Source: Sphaerolaimus hirsutus (lineage: Eukaryota > Nematoda > Chromadorea > Monhysterida > Sphaerolaimidae). Taken from it: DNA of 64,000 nucleotides. The stretch covers positions 23,587,147 to 23,651,146 of the forward strand of contig OZ038457.1 of the NCBI GenBank assembly GCA_964036195.1, read 5' to 3'. The stretch's first letter is position 1; each line of letters opens with the position of its first letter. The position numbers and the translations under genes are program-made. The notes below the pieces were generated by a model. That model was not told the DNA's origin, ran no database searches, and saw only the letters and a list, made by a program, of their open reading frames with translations. Positions 24,201 to 33,659 of this stretch are shown here, one piece after another.

Positions 24201-26005
24201 CGGGGTGCCGTTGCGGGACTCGAGCGTAAAATCAGTGGTGTCATCCTCCTGCAGCTCGTCACATTTCTCTGTCCAAAATTGCAGAATCTTGTGTCCATCA
24301 TCATGATCATTCTTGAAACACATATTAGCATAACCGAAATCTATTCGTCCGTAACACTTCTCCTGCTTCTTGCAGCGTGACTAGGAATGGATAATTTTTA
24401 TGACTTGATTTGAAAAAAACGACAACAAATTTTAATAATGTTTGTCAAACAGCCCAAAAATACTTGAGGCAAAAAGATGTGCGAGTAGGGTTCGATGTTG
24501 CACGGCACACTCAAATTTTCAGTTGCAGTTCGAACACTTTTTCAAGGGCGGAATTCAAAAGGGCGGAATTAAAAACGGGTGCGGAATCCAAAAACGTTCG
24601 AACTGCCCTCGATTTCAATTACGCACATGAAACGTTCAAACACTTTGCATGATGGCGGAATTGCCCTGGATTGTGCATGGGTGGAATTATTTCAGACAGG
24701 TAGGAAAGTCCAAAATGTCTGAACCGCCCTTGGAATTCTGCCTTGGTGGAACTCAAAAACGTCCGAACCGCCCTTGGCAATTTTGAGTGTGCCGTGCGCT
24801 ATCTAGGCAAGAAAACATTCGGACACTTTCTAGAGGGTGGAATTCAGTTTCGGTTTACACAAATATGCCACACGGTGAACTTCAATATCTTTTTAACAAG
24901 TGGATATTACTAAAAATTTTCTCTATTCATTTTTGAAGACGAAGCCTAGATCTACCTATAAAATTTTTTTCACAAATATGTTTGGTAAGATAAATAAGAT
25001 GTGTTTCTCATAACAACCTTCTCTAAAGGGCGTATCTCTTAAGTCAAGGGCGGAATTGAAAGTGTCCCAATGTTTTTGAAACATTTTGTTATGATATGCG
25101 AATGGACAAAAACTGTGCGAATTCATCCGGATTCGTGTGAATTTCATCCGAATGTCCTAAAAATGCCACATTTTTCCTAAATAAAAATGTTCGAACCGGC
25201 CTTGGAGTTCTGCCTTGGCGGAACTCAAAAACGTTCGAACCGCCCTTGAAAATTTTGAGTGTGCGGTGCGCCATTGGGATCGGGATTGGGGTCACGGACT
25301 GAATCAATCGCTCAGCTTCAATCAATCAAAGATTTTCACTTATCAGTCTCCAGAGGAGCGATATGCTATCAGTCCAGCCCGGGTCAGGCATAAATGGCAT
25401 CTAATCCGCTTGGCATCTGGACCCGGGTAAAATGACGGAAAATGTGACTTTCCGTAGTGATTTACAAGGCGTTTGTAAAAAAATTTGCGCGCATGCACAC
25501 ATACTCCACAATAAAATAGGTATTTTCAGAAAATCAGTCGATGCAGCCCCAAAACCCACAAAATCCACTCAATTTTGTGCCTCCCCCCGTTCGCCAGCCT
25601 CCGTAAAGAAGCAGCCCCCCCCCGCTCAAAAATCCTGGATACGTCCCTGACCCATTGGAATGAACAACAAAATGTTTCATATTTATATTTCATCTCATTG
25701 TCACATTAGATTGACTATGCTATATTTGACATGTTGAAGTTTTCATGTTACTTTGACGTCCAAAATTAACTCACCAAGCCACCAACGCTGTGCAGTTTCA
25801 AACCACAATCCACGAGCAGCCAGTGGGCGATTGACATCGGATTTGACACATTAATTGTCCACGACTTGGCATTCTTAGCATAGGGTACCCTTCGAATAGC
25901 TTCGGAAATTGTTGGATTTGGGCAACGTTCCAGTAACGGCAGCAATGGCCCAGAAAGTTTGTGAATATGCCCGCCAAACGCATTTATATCGGTAAGAGTA
26001 ATCAT
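18247..26005 (-). CDS. BTB/POZ-domain protein, five exons, 259 aa
   Basis: Exons in transcript order are 26005-25775, 24380-24195, 21927-21765, 19598-19510 and 18357-18247. All introns are GT-AG and the phases join without a stop (0, 0, 1, 0). Exon 1 starts MITLTDINAF and gives a 77-residue N-terminal part of unknown fold. Exon 2 is Lys/Asp/Cys-rich and ends DFTLESRNGTPFK. The BTB core follows: VHKLLLMRSSTFSRVL (exon 3), then FGEASDETVQAFIRNLYCG, then SVDELLHLAEAYDLPDLK (exon 4). The C-terminus is ADILSHIIANPDVAAEVAG...KMTL. Such proteins dimerise and often act as cullin-3 substrate adaptors or chromatin regulators; which applies here is not visible. No MATH, Kelch or zinc-finger partner domain is seen. 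Introns 2-4 hold nested MITEs. The exon 4 donor (AAA|GTTGGC) is weak, but it is the one that keeps frame with exon 5. Confidence 0.85.
18550..19465. mobile_element. Family J copy split by family A (intron 4 of BTB gene)
   Basis: GATAGATAGCTGAGC-type words at 18600-18640 and 18895-18995, with the companion phrase AATCGCTCCAGATAGGTAG. The right part ends near 19465 (CCCCAACCCCCCAAC). A complete family A element (19015-19441) is inserted in it. Terminal CAGGGGTCTC ends are degraded. Confidence 0.7.
19015..19441. mobile_element. MITE family A, complete, 8-bp TSD
   Basis: Left end CAGGGCCGTATCCAGG, right end CCTGGATACGTCCCTG. Exact duplications GGTATCCC are at 19007-19014 and 19442-19449. Core GCGCGCAAGCGCGC at 19126-19139 and GGCGCC-rich segment at 19255-19325. 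It is inserted in a family J copy within intron 4 of the BTB gene. Confidence 0.93.
19702..20115. mobile_element. MITE family C (CGGGATCGGGAT words), 8-bp TSD
   Basis: Left end TAGGGTTCAAACGGGATGAC and right end CCCGTTTGAACCCTA. Exact duplications TATACGAT are at 19694-19701 and 20116-20123. CGGGATCGGGATTGG words lie at both ends. It is inserted in a family B-like segment (ATGGTCGATATACG ... ATCGATATT). It shares its interior (TTTGGCATCCACAGTT...) with the copy at 22208. Confidence 0.92.
20201..20626. mobile_element. MITE family A, complete, 8-bp TSD
   Basis: Left end CAAGGCCGTATCCAGG, right end CCTGGATACGTCCCTG. Exact duplications ACGACAAT are at 20193-20200 and 20627-20634. Core GCGCGCAAGCGCGC at 20308-20321. 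It lies in intron 3 of the BTB gene, inserted in family B-like DNA. Confidence 0.92.
20780..21700. mobile_element. MITE family H (GGCGCC words)
   Basis: Left end TAGTGATGGAATGGCGCCAT and inverse right end GCGCTTTTCCATCACTA. Dense arrays of GGCGCCATGGCGCCCTTGG words occupy 20780-21000 and 21460-21690, separated by a ~450-bp unique middle. Both flanks are G runs, so an 8-bp duplication of G is possible but not provable. The G run belongs to a family A-like relic (about 20735-21735). A minimal copy of the same family is at 44930-44995. Confidence 0.85.
22358..23132. mobile_element. MITE family B, complete, nested, 8-bp TSD
   Basis: Left end TAGGGTTCAAACGATATATC and right end ATATCGTTTGAACCCTA. 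Exact duplications CTTGGGAT are at 22350-22357 and 23133-23140. ATCGAATATCGA arrays lie at both ends, and the AT-rich middle is shared with 16872-17565. Confidence 0.93.
23370..24113. mobile_element. MITE family D (AACGTTTTTTT words), nested, 8-bp TSD
   Basis: Left end TAGGGTTGGAAAAAAAACG and right end ATCGGCCAACCCTA. Exact duplications GATCGGGA are at 23362-23369 and 24114-24121. Arrays of AAAACGTTTTTTTT lie at both ends. The middle (23545-24005) is strongly conserved with copies at 30272, 33904 and 49189 and includes the GCGCGCTTGCGCGC core (23970-23983). Confidence 0.93.
24495..25272. mobile_element. Element Y (GGGCGGAATTC / TTCGAACCGCCC words), two parts
   Basis: Left end GCACGGCACACTCAAATTTTC (24498 onward). 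Inverse ends occur at about 24785-24801 (GAGTGTGCCGTGCGC) and again at about 25255-25272 (GAGTGTGCGGTGCGCC). Words AAGGGCGGAATTCAAAA and GTTCGAACCGCCCTTG fill the flanks. It could be two adjacent copies or one copy with an internal duplication. It lies in intron 1 of the BTB gene. Confidence 0.65.
25430..25649. mobile_element. Family A relic, 5' part degraded
   Basis: AAATGACGGAAAATGTGACT, GCGCGCATGCACACATACTCC (degraded core) and the intact right end CAAAAATCCTGGATACGTCCCTG. The preceding 25361-25400 contains family J words (CCAGAGGAGCGATATGCTAT). The left end is missing. Confidence 0.7.
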
Positions 26006-26323
26006 AATCCACAGCTATACCGGCAAATGCGAAAGCTTTGATTTACTGCGCCAATCCCGACGAATTTGAACTTTTATTTGTTTCGTCAGAAAAACACAAT
26101 CGTGTCGGAAATTTGCCGCACTGGAGTATTGCAGATCAGAGTTTTACTACTTGATTGTGATAAAAGCAAACATCAACATAAAAATCAACGATCTTGTTGT
26201 TTATCAATGCCGATTGATTTCCGTGAAATCATATCTTATATCGTAAACTAAAATATATATGCATAAGACAAACCAAAAACGCAACTTTCTGACAACTTAT
26301 GTCACACAAATAAAAATTTCGAA
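26006..26323. promoter_or_regulatory. Shared divergent promoter region (BTB gene / WDR83)
   Basis: The start codons of the minus-strand BTB gene (26005) and the plus-strand WDR83-like gene (26324) are only 318 bp apart. This interval is free of the MITE words that fill the surrounding introns. It must hold both 5' UTRs and both promoters. No clear TATA box is seen on either strand, and the transcription starts are not determinable. Confidence 0.6.
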
Positions 26324-29300
26324 ATGGACGTCAAATCGCTGCCAACGGAGCTAGTTGCCACGGTTCCGTGCAAACAGGGCGCTGTACGTGCCGCCAGATA
26401 TAACGGTGTGTGAATCATCTGTGATAAAAGACAATTTTGGTTGCGAGTGCATTTAAAACACGCGATTTCGTATTGGTTCTGATAATGCGAGATTGGCACA
26501 GTGCCAAATTTTCATTGAATGTGCACAAAGTCTTTTCTTCCAGTGGACGGGACTTACGCGCTGACATGCGGCAGCGACAAATCGGTCAAGTTGTGGCGCC
26601 CGTCCAGGTAGGGATTTGTATCTGGGAACTCGATTGATTGCCCTACGCCAGCTGAATTTTTGTGTAAAACATCCCAAAGGTTTTTTGGACGCGGCATTAC
26701 AAATCCATAATTAATAAATCTAGCGGGTGGAAAAAATTTTTCGGATGTAAAGATTAGGCGTGCCGGGGGCTCACAATTATCTTTCACTTTCAATCACAAG
26801 AGAAACATCAAATTGCACATATCTAGAATCTCACAATGGACCTTGTCTTTCTTTCGAAATCTACGGTTTCGTGCCCGTGGAACCAAAAACTTTCGAACGC
26901 ATAACGCGCTATTTCAGTGAGCTTAGCGCCAATTTGTAGGTTAACCGTTTTGAAAACTGAAAAGCGAAGTAAAATGAAAAGTGAAAAAACAATAAAAACT
27001 TAAAGATGAATTCTGACTTAAAAACATTGCTTCTGATGACGGTAATGATGATTTAGTGGGAACGTGCCGATTTTTCACGTGCGTCGGAAATTTTGAATTG
27101 AAAATGTTACCCTATTCAAAAAACTTCACTTCACTTTTCACGTCGCTCTTCACTTTTCACTTTACACTTCACGTTACACTTCACTTTTTGGCAACAGGTC
27201 TCTAATGCTGACCACTCTGATGGGGCACGGGGCGGAGGTGCTGGACGCGTGCGGCTCGTGCGACAACGCCTCCGTGGGCAGCGGCGGCCAGGACAAGGCC
27301 GTGCTCGTGCACGACGTCGAGTCCGGCAAGGTGCTCCGCAGGTGGAGACAACACGCAGGTCGGCTTCGGCTCTCCGTTTGAGGGTTGGGCTTTGATTGTA
27401 GAGAATGTACGCCCGCCTCCGACCCTAAAATGGAGACGGATGTAGGGTTTAAACGGGATCCCGATCCATAATCCCGAAACTTTCCGGGATTCAGCGATCC
27501 CTATCCCGAAACTTCAATCCCGTTCCCGATCCCAAAAATTTTCAAATCTCGTTTCCGAAAAACTTCCACAACTAATTCTTGAAAATTTTGGGCAATTGAT
27601 AGAACAGTGAAAATAATGACCTTTTCACTGAGAAATGTGAATGTAAATATACATCGTGCCTTCTATCAATGCCTTCTCTGGCATTAAAGTGCGTTTTTGG
27701 ACCTATTTTCTGAAATTTGAGAAAAACTGACCTTGTATATTAGAAATCCCAGAAATGTATATTATGACCTTTTTTAAAATCCCGATCCCGTGACCTCAAT
27801 CCCGATCCCGTAAATCCAAAATACCAATCCCGATCCCGAAAAGTCAATCCCGTTTGGACCCTAGTTGGATGTCGATACCCCCCCCCCTCACTAGTTGATG
27901 AGTGATGGCCTTATTACCTCAATATTTTGGTTATATATGTGCTTACTGACGCATAAATATATCTAGCTTTTAAACTTTATTTTCAGCGATTTTTACCGCA
28001 ACATAACTAGTTGACGCTTCGATTTCACAAAATATCCATTTCCATAAGTTATCCGGTCCACAAAACGTTCAACCAAAAAACCCTCACTCTCGCAGGCCGC
28101 GTAAACGCGGTCGCCTTCAACGAAGAATCGACTTTGATCTTCTCCGCCAGCGTGGACGGCTGCGTGAAATGCTTCGACTGTAAATCGCGCAGCCAGCAGC
28201 CGGTGCAAACTTTGGATGAAGCTACGGATAGTGTCGACTGTGTCAGTGTGACTGATTACGAAATTTTGACTGGTTCTGCGGATAAAAGATCCAGGAGGTA
28301 TGATTTGAGGGCTGGAAAAATGATGGTCGACTTTTTGGCGAGTGAGTTGTGTGTTTTTTGTGCTTTGGAATTTGCGTAACAGTGCATTTTTATGAATAGT
28401 TGGTGACTTTCAACACTGTATTTGAAACTGGTGTCAGTCCCGCACCCAGTCAAGTGCAAAGTAAAGTGTTAAATGGCATGTAAAATGTCACACAAATTTG
28501 TTAATTCCCATGCAAAGTGTAAGAAAATCAGTAATATTTTTTTTTTACTTTTTTATTTTGATTGATATTTTACGTTTACATTGACACTTTACACTACAGA
28601 GTGTGGTTCTGCCGTCTGGTAGGGCACATTGGCCCTACACACGCATGTTGACATCGACACCAAATGTCAGCTGGTTCCGTTCCTAATTCAAAGATCGCGT
28701 TTGAACATCGTTCGTCCACTCGTCAGCAAGCTTTGATTCGGGATCGGCACCAGTTGACATTTGGTGTCGATGTCAATTAGCGTGTGTGGGCCCATTTACA
28801 CATACCACAGGGCGTATCACAGATCAGTAGCAGTTGAAGCTTCATTTTACATTTTACAGAAAAAAACGCCGTGCCATCGAAAATGTGTCACAAACTTTAT
28901 GAAAAGTCGATGATTGCACATGCATCTACATCAACTTTCCCAAATTCAGTTTGCATCGCAGAGCCGGTGACCTCGTGCGGGTTCACGCGCGACGGCCAGT
29001 GCACGCTGCTGTCCACGCTCGACGGCAACGTCCGACTGCTCGACAAGCACACCGGCGAGCTCTTGGCCACGTTCGTGTTTTTCGGGGGGGGGGGGGGTGG
29101 ATTGAAGATAACTCCTCGGGAAGGTTAGATGACTGGAAATCTTCTTGGGGGCTCGCTATATAGGCTTTTTCTGGGTGTGGAAGGAAAAAAGAGTACAATC
29201 GCTGAAACTTGGTAAAAAAACATATCAAAATAGGTATAAAGATACATAAAAAGGTAAAATATTCAGGTGAAAGTATGCAAGGCACTGGAATGAACGATAT

Positions 29301-29897
29301 TGTGTTAAAATTTCGGGGTGAATTTGAGAGATTTAAGTTGGGGGTCGTAGCTGAAATCATCGCTTCGTGAATAGCTGAACCATCTACACCCCCCCCCCGC
29401 TTGTATATATCCGTATATAGTGAACATGAACGCATTCTTTTTTTATCATTCTAGCTTTACTGGCCACAAGAATTTGGAGTACAAAATCGACAGCGTTTTG
29501 CTGGCGAGCGACGCGCACGTTGTCAGCGGTTCCGAGGATGGCATCGTCTACATCTGGGATCTGGTCGAGGTCTGTTTTCTGCATTTTTTGTCGTAAGTTT
29601 GATTTTTTTGACTTATGACTGATTTTTTATATTTGGTAGTTTACGGTATTAAAAATATGGTAATCATCGATCTTTGACAGTTTATGTTCACGCAACAAAA
29701 CTTGTTCCATTTTTAGTTCCTTTCAAATTTGTCGTCAACTCAACCAGGCGGTCGTAACTGCGCGACTGCCGCACGCCGGTGCCAAAACTGTTCACTCGAT
29801 CAGCGCTCATCCGAAACAGCAACAGCTTCTCACTGCGGCCGGGCAGAATATGCACCTCTGGCAAACTCAAAGTGAAGTTGACGGAGATGAATTGTGA
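26324..29897 (+). CDS. WDR83: WD40 scaffold protein, WDR83/MORG1 type, seven exons, 308 aa
   Basis: Exons are 26324-26405, 26544-26607, 27198-27358, 28096-28341, 28962-29070, 29455-29569 and 29748-29897. All introns are GT-AG with phases 1, 2, 1, 1, 2, 0. The product begins MDVKSLPTELVAT and ends SEVDGDEL. Family hallmarks occur in order: KQGAVRAARYN, LTCGSDKSVKLW, GGQDKAVLVHD, GRVNAVAFNEEST, PVQTLDEATDSV, YEILTGSADKRSRRYDLRAG, DGQCTLLSTLDGNVRLLDK, GSEDGIVYIWDLVE. Length agrees with the ~315-residue animal protein, so all seven propeller blades are present. In animals this protein scaffolds ERK signalling and is found in spliceosomal complexes; that role is inferred from homology. Exon 7 uses the acceptor CTCAACCAG (ending 29747), not the earlier TTTTTAG, which would break the frame. 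Confidence 0.93.
26944..27197. repeat. GTGAAAAGTGAAG word array in WDR83 intron 2
   Basis: AAAAGTGAAAAAAC-type words at 26955-27000 and inverse words CTTCACTTTTCACG at 27120-27190 frame a ~120-bp middle. The array ends at CACTTTTTGGCAACAG, which is also the acceptor of exon 3. It resembles the word-array MITEs, but ends and duplication are not resolved. Confidence 0.5.
27443..27863. mobile_element. MITE family C (older copy) in WDR83 intron 3
   Basis: Left end TAGGGTTTAAACGGGATCCC and right end CCCGTTTGGACCCTA. CCCGATCCCG words lie at both ends. Flanks GACGGATG (27435-27442) and GTTGGATG (27864-27871) match in 6 of 8 bases. The lower identity suggests an older insertion. Confidence 0.82.
28428..28610. 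repeat. Family Q word array (WDR83 intron 4)
   Basis: AAGTAAAGTGTTAAATGGCATG, AATGTCACAC and the inverse ...ACATTGACACTTTACACT. It is a small, degraded Q-type unit. Confidence 0.5.
28628..28796. mobile_element. Short MITE family W (WDR83 intron 4)
   Basis: Left end TTGGCCCTACACACGC then TTGACATCGACACCAAATGT. The right end is the inverse ACATTTGGTGTCGATGTCAA ... GCGTGTGTGGGCCCA. Its middle aligns with the copy at 36471-36637 (TCCACTCGTCAGCAAGCTTTG). Confidence 0.8.
29083..29400. repeat. Family J relic (WDR83 intron 5)
   Basis: It begins 13 bp after the exon 5 donor with a G run and GATTGAAGATAACTCCTCGG. It contains TATATAGGCTTTTTCTGGGTG and ends with a C run, sharing this order with the copies at 11078 and 18550. 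Terminal sequences are lost. Confidence 0.5.
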
Positions 29898-29989
29898 ATT
29901 GGTTTGTGATCTCATTTTTTCATTTTTTATTGTGAGATTGTTAACCGAGAATGGGTCCATTGCGTCTGTAAACGCTGCTTAAACATGTA

Positions 29990-29995
29990 AATAAA
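29990..29995 (+). terminator. AATAAA polyadenylation signal of WDR83 gene
   Basis: AATAAATAAAG lies 93 bp after the WDR83 stop codon, at the expected distance for a 3' UTR end. Confidence 0.6.
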
Positions 29996-30271
29996 TAAAG
30001 AACTGGCTGGTCGATTTTTATATGATTTTTTTGAATTTTATATTTTTTGGGATTAAATTAAACTCGAATGTTTTGAGATTTTATCGTATTCAGTTTAACT
30101 GGATCCAAACTATTTAGAAGGTAACCAACCTCGAATGATTACGTCATTTGAATCTGAGCTTGCATGCTTGCGCACAAAAAAGTTTGAGCTCCTCTGAGTT
30201 TTTGAAAAAAATTTAACTTTAAAAGTTTTTATGATTTTTTCTAGATTTTTGCGTGAATTTTTGGGTAATAT

Positions 30272-30970
30272 TAGGGTTGAAAAAAACGTTGTTTTTTTTA
30301 ACTCGATGTTTTTTTATTATAAAAAAACGTTTTTTTAAAATAAAAAACGTTTATTTTAAAATAAAAAACGTTTTTTTTAAAGCTCCCAGATATGACCTTG
30401 TGTCAACATATATAGGTATATCAGACAGTGGCAATACTCTGTGATGTTATATATGACCATATAATGTCTGTGGAGCCATGGGAACGCATTATAAGTGGTG
30501 ATTTGTGTCAAAAATATCCATTTTTCGTCGACATATCGTTCGTATATCGCCTTATAGTCGAATGTTTGTGACTTCAGGTAAAGTTTGGCACGGAATAGTG
30601 ATCAAACAAGGTTATAAAACGAGGTTGTTACTTTGGGAGTGAAGTTACACTCTGTGGAGGTACATGGAAGCACATTACCTCAATATTATATACTACAGCA
30701 ACATATGACAGCTTATTAACCCATGGTAGCACATAGAAATGGATACTTTGATACTAAAAATGCCACAAAACCAATTAAAACAACCACCAATGTCAATTTG
30801 TGTGTGAAATTGCGCGCTTGCGCGCAAAAATTTTGCAAAATACCTAGTGCTTAGTACCAAAAATTTCGGCCGATGTTTTAAAAAAAAAAAACATTTCGGA
30901 CGTCATGTTTTTTTAAAAACAACTACGTTTTTTTAAATAAAACGTTTTTAAAAAACATCGTCCAACCCTA
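30272..30970. mobile_element. MITE family D copy
   Basis: Left end TAGGGTTGAAAAAAACG and right end ATCGTCCAACCCTA. AACGTTTTTTT words lie at both sides. Core GCGCGCTTGCGCGC at 30812-30825. The middle is nearly identical to 23545-24005. Flanks GGTAATAT / GGTATACT match only partly, so the duplication is diverged or one flank was replaced by the adjoining element. Confidence 0.88.
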
Positions 30971-30972
30971 GG

Positions 30973-31664
30973 TATACTCGGCAGACATGATACTATACAA
31001 TGAGTTGCATGATGTCATATCATGCACGCTGTATCCAACCCGTAGAACTCTGTTTTGGTGACTTGTGCTTACGCATATACGGAATGAAACTATTCAATTG
31101 TGCCCGCACAATTCAAACCCCCGTCAAAGTGTAGTTGAGTTTTTTGGCATGATGCCATCCAAGCGTCGTCTGGATCTCAATAAATACAAAGCGGAAACGT
31201 TTTCTGAAGTCAAAATTTTGAACGTAACAAGTTTTCGTCAAAATGAATCGATAGCATGTAACTTTTCTAAATATGAATTAGATTAAACGTAGGTAAACGT
31301 ATAATCAAAAATTTGCAGCACCTATCGGCACAAAAATTGAGTAAACGAGTGCGTAAAGAACAGCACATTTTTATTTTCCTTCTTACTATCTTTATATTTT
31401 CTTTTTTACTAAATTCCTTTCTCGTTCGCTATCTCGTTTACTAATTCCTTTCTCGTACAAGAACAAAATATAACTTTCCAATTTTGTAGAATGATATGTT
31501 CGTCGACTATTGACATATTCACGACCCACTGTGCACCGTTTTTCTACCGTATTTAAGATGTATCGCACTTCGCTGTTCAGTAAGATGTTGAATTTCATTG
31601 ACGCTCAGCGAAGCGAAACATAAGTAAACCAAACCTGTATAATATCATGTCTGCCGACTATAAT
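30973..31664. mobile_element. Inverted-repeat element T with short ORF
   Basis: Left end ACTCGGCAGACATGATACTA and inverse right end TATCATGTCTGCCGACTAT, about 690 bp apart. A 73-codon plus-strand frame (31065-31286) reads MLTHIRNETIQLCPHN and later FFGMMPSKRRLDLNKY. It has no recognised domain and may be chance or a worn coding remnant. The right part holds inverse phrases of TAAACGAGTGCG. Confidence 0.55.
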
Positions 31665-31912
31665 ATATATGTATACGACTCGCTCCATATGTGAGGCAAT
31701 ATGACCAACGTATTCCGCGAGTCCTGGCTCGCTGTTATTCGGTACACTTTCAAATTATTTCGGTGCGCTACCGCCTAGGGAATGTTGATGAATTTTTTGC
31801 ATTTTTTTGTAAATAGGTACACAATACAAAATAGGCGCAAGAAAAAAATCCGATTTTGTAGACGCAAGCGCAAGAACAAATTCCGCTATCAAACGCAGCG
31901 CCATTTTGGCCC

Positions 31913-31970
31913 CACACACGCTAGTTGACATTTGGTGTCGATGTCAACTAGCGTGTGTGGACCCATTGGC
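31913..31970. mobile_element. Minimal family W palindrome
   Basis: Almost only the two ends joined: GGCCCCACACACGCTAGTTG then ACATTTGGTGTCGATG then CAACTAGCGTGTGTGG. It has lost the ~80-bp middle found at 28628 and 36471. It resembles a deletion or template-switch product. Confidence 0.7.
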
Positions 31971-31973
31971 ACG

Positions 31974-32158
31974 ACGCACTAGTTTACGGCCACACATTCG
32001 GAAACTGATAACTCAATTTTACGCGCTTTAATTCGCTGGAATGAGTAGTCCGTCAACTACCGTCGACATAGATCAAAAATGATTCTTTCTTGTAAACTTT
32101 AAAAGTGTTTAAAACAGATTTATCTGTTTTGGGAAATTCGACTGTACACTAGTGTACC
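31974..32158. repeat. Family W-like relic with ATGAGTAGTCCGTCAACTAC core
   Basis: Starts ACGCACTAGTTTACGG, contains GGAATGAGTAGTCCGTCAAC and GACATAGATCAAAAATG, and ends TACACTAGTGTACCGC. The core phrase recurs in the element at 42561-42783. Confidence 0.55.
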
Positions 32159-32169
32159 GCATATCTTCG

Positions 32170-32260
32170 ATAAAGTTCCCCCCTCGAATACCCCCCTGTT
32201 AGCTGACTGAGGAAAAAATAACTTCTCCCTCGCAAAACTATTTCCCCTTTAAAGGGTGAC
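32170..32260. repeat. Family F fragment (CCCCCCTCGAATA words)
   Basis: GTTCCCCCCTCGAATACCCC, CTGACTGAGGAAAAAATAA and CTCCCTCGCAAAACTA match the left half of the element at 43830. The opposite end is not present. Confidence 0.5.
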
Positions 32261-32364
32261 AAAGACTTCTTTTCTGTGTTTTGTTTAAAAGCATGTATTT
32301 TTTGCGGAATTTGTTTCACCGTTTTGATTTTTTTTTGCGGAATTTCTATACTGTCTTACATTAC

Positions 32365-33226
32365 AGGGGCCAGTTCCGCAAGTAGACAAGTTAAGAGTTA
32401 AAAGTTAAGAGTTGAGTTAAAGGTTAAAAGTTGAGTCAAAAGTTGAGTTAAAAGTTAAGAGTTGAGTTAAAGGTTGAAAGTTGAGTCAAAAGTTGAGTTA
32501 AAAGTTAAGAGTTGAGTTAAAGGTTAAAAGTTGAGTCAAAAGTTGAGTTAAAAGTTAAGGGTTGAGTTAAAGGTTAAAAGTTGAGTCAAAAGTTGAGTTA
32601 AAAGTTAAGAGTTGAGTTAAAGGTTAAAAGTTGAGTCAAAAGTTGAGTTAAAAGTTAAGAGTTGAGTTAAAGGTTAAAAGTTGAGTCAAAAGTTGAGTTA
32701 AAAGTTAAGAGTTGAGTTAAAGGTTAAAAGATGAGTTAAAAGTTGATTTAATTAGACAAATGGGTCATTCGTTGCAGAAGCACGATACGCTGATCTTCAA
32801 TAATATTTTGTCCCCGCACGGCCATTTCAAAACAACGTTCGGCGATTGTTTCTTTTTTTAGCGATAATTTTTTTGGATACGTTATTTTCAAATGACGTGC
32901 ATACAACATTGGCACCATGCCAGCGAACAGCCGTATCGATACCAATTTCATATTTTTATTTTTTTACCATCATTTTCCACTTGTCTCTTAACTCTCAACT
33001 CTTAACTCAACTCTTAACTCAACTTTTAACTCTTAACTCAACTTTTAACTCTTAACTCAACTTTTAACCTTTAACTCAACTTTTAACTTTTCTCTTAAAT
33101 TTTAACTTTTCTCTTAAACTTTAACTTTTCTCTTAAACTTTAACTTTACTCTTAACTCGCCATTTGTCTTTTTACTCAACTCTTAACTTTTAACTCTTAA
33201 CTTGTCCACTTGCGGAACCGGCACCA
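32365..33226. mobile_element. Foldback element with 50-bp tandem-repeat arm
   Basis: Left end CAGGGGCCAGTTCCGCAAG, then GACAAGTTAAGAGTTAAAAG. The right end is the inverse (CTTGTCCACTTGCGGAACCG). The left arm is a very regular 50-bp tandem array (units begin at 32411, 32461, 32511, 32561, 32611, 32661, 32711), rich in GTTGAGTTAAAG. The right arm (32985-33205) holds inverse, shorter-period repeats (TTAACTCTTAACTCAAC). Between the arms sits a 240-bp unique segment with an intact short ORF. Confidence 0.8.
32748..32951 (-). CDS. Short ORF (67 aa) inside foldback element, function unknown
   Basis: The minus-strand frame begins MKLVSIRLFAGMVPML and ends LLQRMTHLSN. It is basic and Met/Leu-rich at the N-terminus, which could fit a mitochondrial targeting peptide; the C-terminal half looks helical (ETIAERCFEMAVRGQNI). 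It exactly fills the unique centre of the foldback element, with no repeat words inside it. It may be a captured host exon, or chance. No splice partners are visible and I do not recognise the family. Confidence 0.35.
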   Translation of the reverse strand: MKLVSIRLFAGMVPMLYARHLKITYPKKLSLKKETIAERCFEMAVRGQNIIEDQRIVLLQRMTHLSN

Positions 33227-33307
33227 GGTTCATTCAATACAACTTATTCATTACAACTAATTCAACCCTATTCATACGATATTTTGATCATGCATTTTAC
33301 TTAATTA

Positions 33308-33362
33308 ATATTCTGACGACATAATAACTCCCCTGGGGACTTATTTGAGGATATACTGTATG
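33308..33362. repeat. Family F fragment
   Basis: ATAACTCCCCTGGGGACTTATTTGAGGATATACTGTA resembles one end of TACCGTATTT-type elements. Its partner end may be the fragment at 32170, with the foldback element inserted between; this is inferred. Confidence 0.4.
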
Positions 33363-33659
33363 TGACCGCAAAAATGTACTCAGTTACAACGAACTCACTG
33401 GCCGAAACGCTTTTTTCGGGTGTGAACTCTGGACTGGAGCTCCAATTTCACACCATTTTATATTTACCAATTTCATTAACCCTGCACGCCCGCGTAAAAA
33501 TTTTTGTATCATTCAATCTCAGTGTCTTGTATCTGTCTGCTCCGCGCGCGTGTGAGTATTGTATTATTTATATGCATATTCATTTGTCAAAAAACATGCG
33601 CCTGTTACATTACCCCGTCCGTATAGAACATCTATAAATTGAATATGACATATACATAG

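Noticed and set aside
32411-32745. Regular 50-bp repeat spacing resembling a CRISPR array
   Set aside because: The units are contiguous with no unique spacers, and they form one arm of a foldback element in a eukaryotic genome.
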